Shown here one piece after another: positions 63,101-64,000 of a stretch of DNA of 64,000 nt. Within the stretch, counting starts at the first letter, position 1; every line of letters starts with the position of its first letter. The notes below the pieces were generated by a model. That model saw only the letters and a list, made by a program, of their open reading frames with translations, ran no database searches and was not told where the DNA came from. This stretch comes from Phoronis australis. Taxonomy: Eukaryota > Phoronida > Phoronidae. The stretch is taken from positions 333,850 to 397,849 of the forward strand of contig NMRA01000110.1 of the NCBI GenBank assembly GCA_002633005.1, given 5' to 3'. The translations under genes and the position numbers were made by a program.

Positions 63101-64000
63101 CTTCATAGAAACATACATGTCAAACCTCATTAAGATCCTGGAAGGGGTTTAGGAGATACAAAAGTGGACGCTGGAGGCCCAAGTGGTCAGATGACTGCAA
63201 GTTGCACTCACACACAATGTATATTATGTGGACACACAAAAATGACCACTCAGGGGCGGGCACTGAATAAGTTAAATCCATCTAAAACTGGGCAGTTGCC
63301 TTCTTAGAAAGTCATTTTCCAAATTTCACAAAGATCCATCCAGGAATTTGTTAGATAATGAGGCATATACACAGAAAAAAATTCCACTAGGGGGCACCAA
63401 AAGCAGTGGGACTCATCTTGGAATCAGCACCAGGCTGACTTTCCTCAGTAACAGTATTCCCACCAGCTGGATTGAATTTGAGCTCGGTGAGAACAGCAGA
63501 ACGCTATCAACTTGTGTTCAGCTATGCCTCGAAGATGAGACCACTGTGTTCCGTGTTTTAGGAATAATTAAATCGCTAAGTTAAGGAATAATTTCCACAC
63601 TGCAGTGTAACAGCAGTGACTCAAAAGTTTACAAGTCCAAAGCACATAAAAGCATTGTATACTTATCACAGATAGGACAACATAAAACTTAGCATGATAG
63701 CTCAAAATCTGAGCATGGTGGTCAAATTTGAGTGTGGGGAGCTCAAAATCTGAGCATGGTAGTCATGCACCCACATAATATTATGTACATGGGGATACAT
63801 AAAAAATAAGATAACAAGCAATATAAAATTTCCACAATTAAGAAAGAGAATGCACACTTCAACAAATTGTAAAACTTGATAAAATTATAAACAAAAAATA
63901 AATTTTAAAAATTATGCAACTCATTAAAAATATTCTAAGCACAAATAGTTAATTCACTTACTAAAAATGTTAGAAACATATTCTCCTTCAACATGTCTGC
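51045..64000 (-). CDS. LRRC74A: LRRC74-type protein: RNI-like leucine-rich repeats plus two EF hands (5' end outside window)
   Basis: Exons in transcript order: >64000-63962, 62388-62295, 61293-61163, 60773-60687, 59039-58924, 58090-58012, 56488-56399 and/or its duplicate 53996-53907, 53386-53279, 52697-52539, 52108-52047, 51159-51045 (TGA). All phases join; counting one copy of the duplicated exon gives 359 residues. The first two thirds are ribonuclease-inhibitor-type leucine-rich repeats: FLNLSDNSIRSRGAHAI, SLDLSYNEIGELGG, DIDLSWNGIREKGA, CIDLAWNGFSLLGC, DISNNRINVEAA. The C-terminus has EF hand 1 (DKDKSGDVTLVE) and EF hand 2 (DADKSGTIEFNE), both with good calcium ligands, then a charged tail. 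Family LRRC74A/B is my best match; the A versus B choice is uncertain. Its function is largely unknown, probably a cytoplasmic scaffold. Confidence 0.82.
52475..52565 (-). repeat. Duplicated donor of the EF-hand exon
   Basis: The last ~25 exonic bases and donor of exon 52697-52539 recur 48 bp further into the intron (GGTCTACTTACACTGGTCAG on the + strand at about 52,480 and 52,528). Use of the inner copy would add 48 nt but meets an in-frame TGA. Confidence 0.88.
53907..53996 (-). CDS. LRR exon, duplicate copy A
   Basis: 30 codons beginning LNMNPMEEQGVEAVVKAV and ending MLGME, phase 0 at both ends with CCAG acceptor and GTAGGT donor. The protein is identical to copy B (56399-56488). Codons for Gly-Val differ silently (GGA GTA here, GGT GTT there). 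Confidence 0.78.
54892..55913. repeat. 29-bp satellite array, about 35 copies
   Basis: Units of 29 bp with core GTCCAACCTGTGTAGCAAAT repeat almost without variation. Further copies lie at about 57,740-57,835 just past the N gap, and diverged ones at 57,505-57,540. It lies inside an LRRC74-type intron. Confidence 0.96.
56399..56488 (-). CDS. LRR exon, duplicate copy B
   Basis: Same 30-residue leucine-rich repeat unit as 53907-53996, with intact splice sites. Because the exon is phase 0-0 and a multiple of three, one or both copies can be included without breaking the frame. Confidence 0.78.
57536..57985. repeat. Minisatellite complex around an assembly gap
   Basis: N run from 57,640 to 57,739. 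On both sides a segment with ACCATATATGGTAGCAGCAC and iterated CCCCTACATCAATGAGACTGA occurs (57,545-57,639 and 57,845-57,985). The true length of this intron is unknown. Confidence 0.85.
58083..58235 (-). repeat. 35-bp tandem repeat that copies a splice acceptor, about 4 units
   Basis: Units start at 58,091, 58,126, 58,161 and 58,196 (CTGTAAGAGGCAATATAGAA core). Each unit carries, on the gene strand, TTACAG followed by TAATAACA, the acceptor and first 8 exonic bases of exon 58090-58012. Confidence 0.88.
59426..59882 (-). repeat. 38-bp minisatellite with donor-like sites, 12 copies
   Basis: Units of 38 bp with core ACAGAACACACTAAGCACTT. On the gene strand every unit contains CAAG/GTGAGA, a near-consensus splice donor. 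No exon is needed here by phase (60773-60687 joins 59039-58924 directly), so the array is intronic. Confidence 0.92.
60061..60250. repeat. 20-bp minisatellite, about 9-10 copies
   Basis: Unit AAGCTTGATAAGTATAGGCC, one unit truncated. It creates three overlapping open frames on the - strand rich in Tyr-Gln-Ala-Trp and Ile-Lys-Leu-Gly; these are not genes. Confidence 0.95.
60600..60680. repeat. 18-bp tandem repeat, about 4-5 copies
   Basis: Unit close to TCCACAACATCATGACTG. It ends a few bases from the donor of exon 60773-60687. Confidence 0.85.
62389..63961. other. LRRC74-type intron, nothing coding recognised
   Basis: Contains a short iteration of GGCACTGCTGTAGTCA at about 62,958-63,015 and a duplicated CTCAAAATCTGAGCATGGT at 63,700-63,765. 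The open frames at 62,325-62,697 surround exon 62388-62295 in other frames and are not supported. Confidence 0.5.
63962..64000 (-). CDS. LRRC74-type exon cut by window edge
   Basis: 13 codons ADMLKENMFLTFL before a GTAAGTG donor, phase 0, continuing directly into NLSDNSI of exon 62388-62295 to complete a leucine-rich repeat. The exon runs past the window end. Confidence 0.75.

Overview
The window looks like nuclear DNA of an invertebrate animal, most likely a marine deuterostome. Amphioxus (Branchiostoma) is my best guess but is not proven. The evidence: every recognisable gene is split into short exons (31-891 bp, mostly 60-190) with GT/AG introns whose phases join correctly; the genes are animal families (astacin protease, SSUH2, MFSD3, LRRC74); introns are full of minisatellites; and a Penelope-like retroelement is present. 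Runs of N (57,640-57,739) and single Ns (39,120, 45,796, 55,914) mark a draft assembly. From memory, unverified, amphioxus introns are known for minisatellites that sit on splice junctions, and this window shows that pattern repeatedly.

Layout. (1) 909-8,031, + strand: a secreted astacin metalloprotease in ten exons, with propeptide, catalytic domain, short Cys-rich EGF-like segment, Thr/Ser-rich mucin-like stretch with a cationic Trp/Arg/Lys block inside it, PAN/Apple domain and C-type-lectin-like domain; the signal-peptide exon was not found. (2) About 8-19.5 kb: no recognisable gene; it holds a tRNA-like SINE candidate and a ~0.7 kb tandem duplication. (3) 19,614-30,080, - strand: a complete SSUH2-type gene in eleven exons, 422 codons plus stop when joined, with six CxxC knuckles. 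(4) About 30-39.6 kb: a repeat landing zone with GC-rich DNA upstream of SSUH2, a CCTATAGG-type palindromic block, an inverted-repeat element, a LINE-like reverse transcriptase scrap, a three-copy dispersed repeat and the 3' end of a Penelope-like element with its GIY-YIG domain. (5) 42,252-46,228, + strand: MFSD3, four coding exons that join to exactly 420 codons, with a possible 5' exon at 39,656-39,703 carrying a uORF that would overlap the main start as ATGA. (6) 51,045 to beyond 64,000, - strand: an LRRC74-type gene (ribonuclease-inhibitor-like leucine-rich repeats followed by two EF hands), open at the window edge.

The genes have no evident common pathway: a secreted protease, a cysteine-knuckle protein, a membrane transporter and an LRR/calcium-binding protein are simply neighbours. 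What unites the window is structural. Tandem duplications straddle or copy exon edges in three of the four genes: the SSUH2 last exon and one SSUH2 donor, the MFSD3 donor (four copies), and in LRRC74 an EF-hand exon donor, an acceptor and one whole LRR exon that is present twice with only synonymous differences. This is the signal most worth checking. Exon boundaries were derived by eye from splice consensus, phase and protein-family fit; no alignment or transcript was available.
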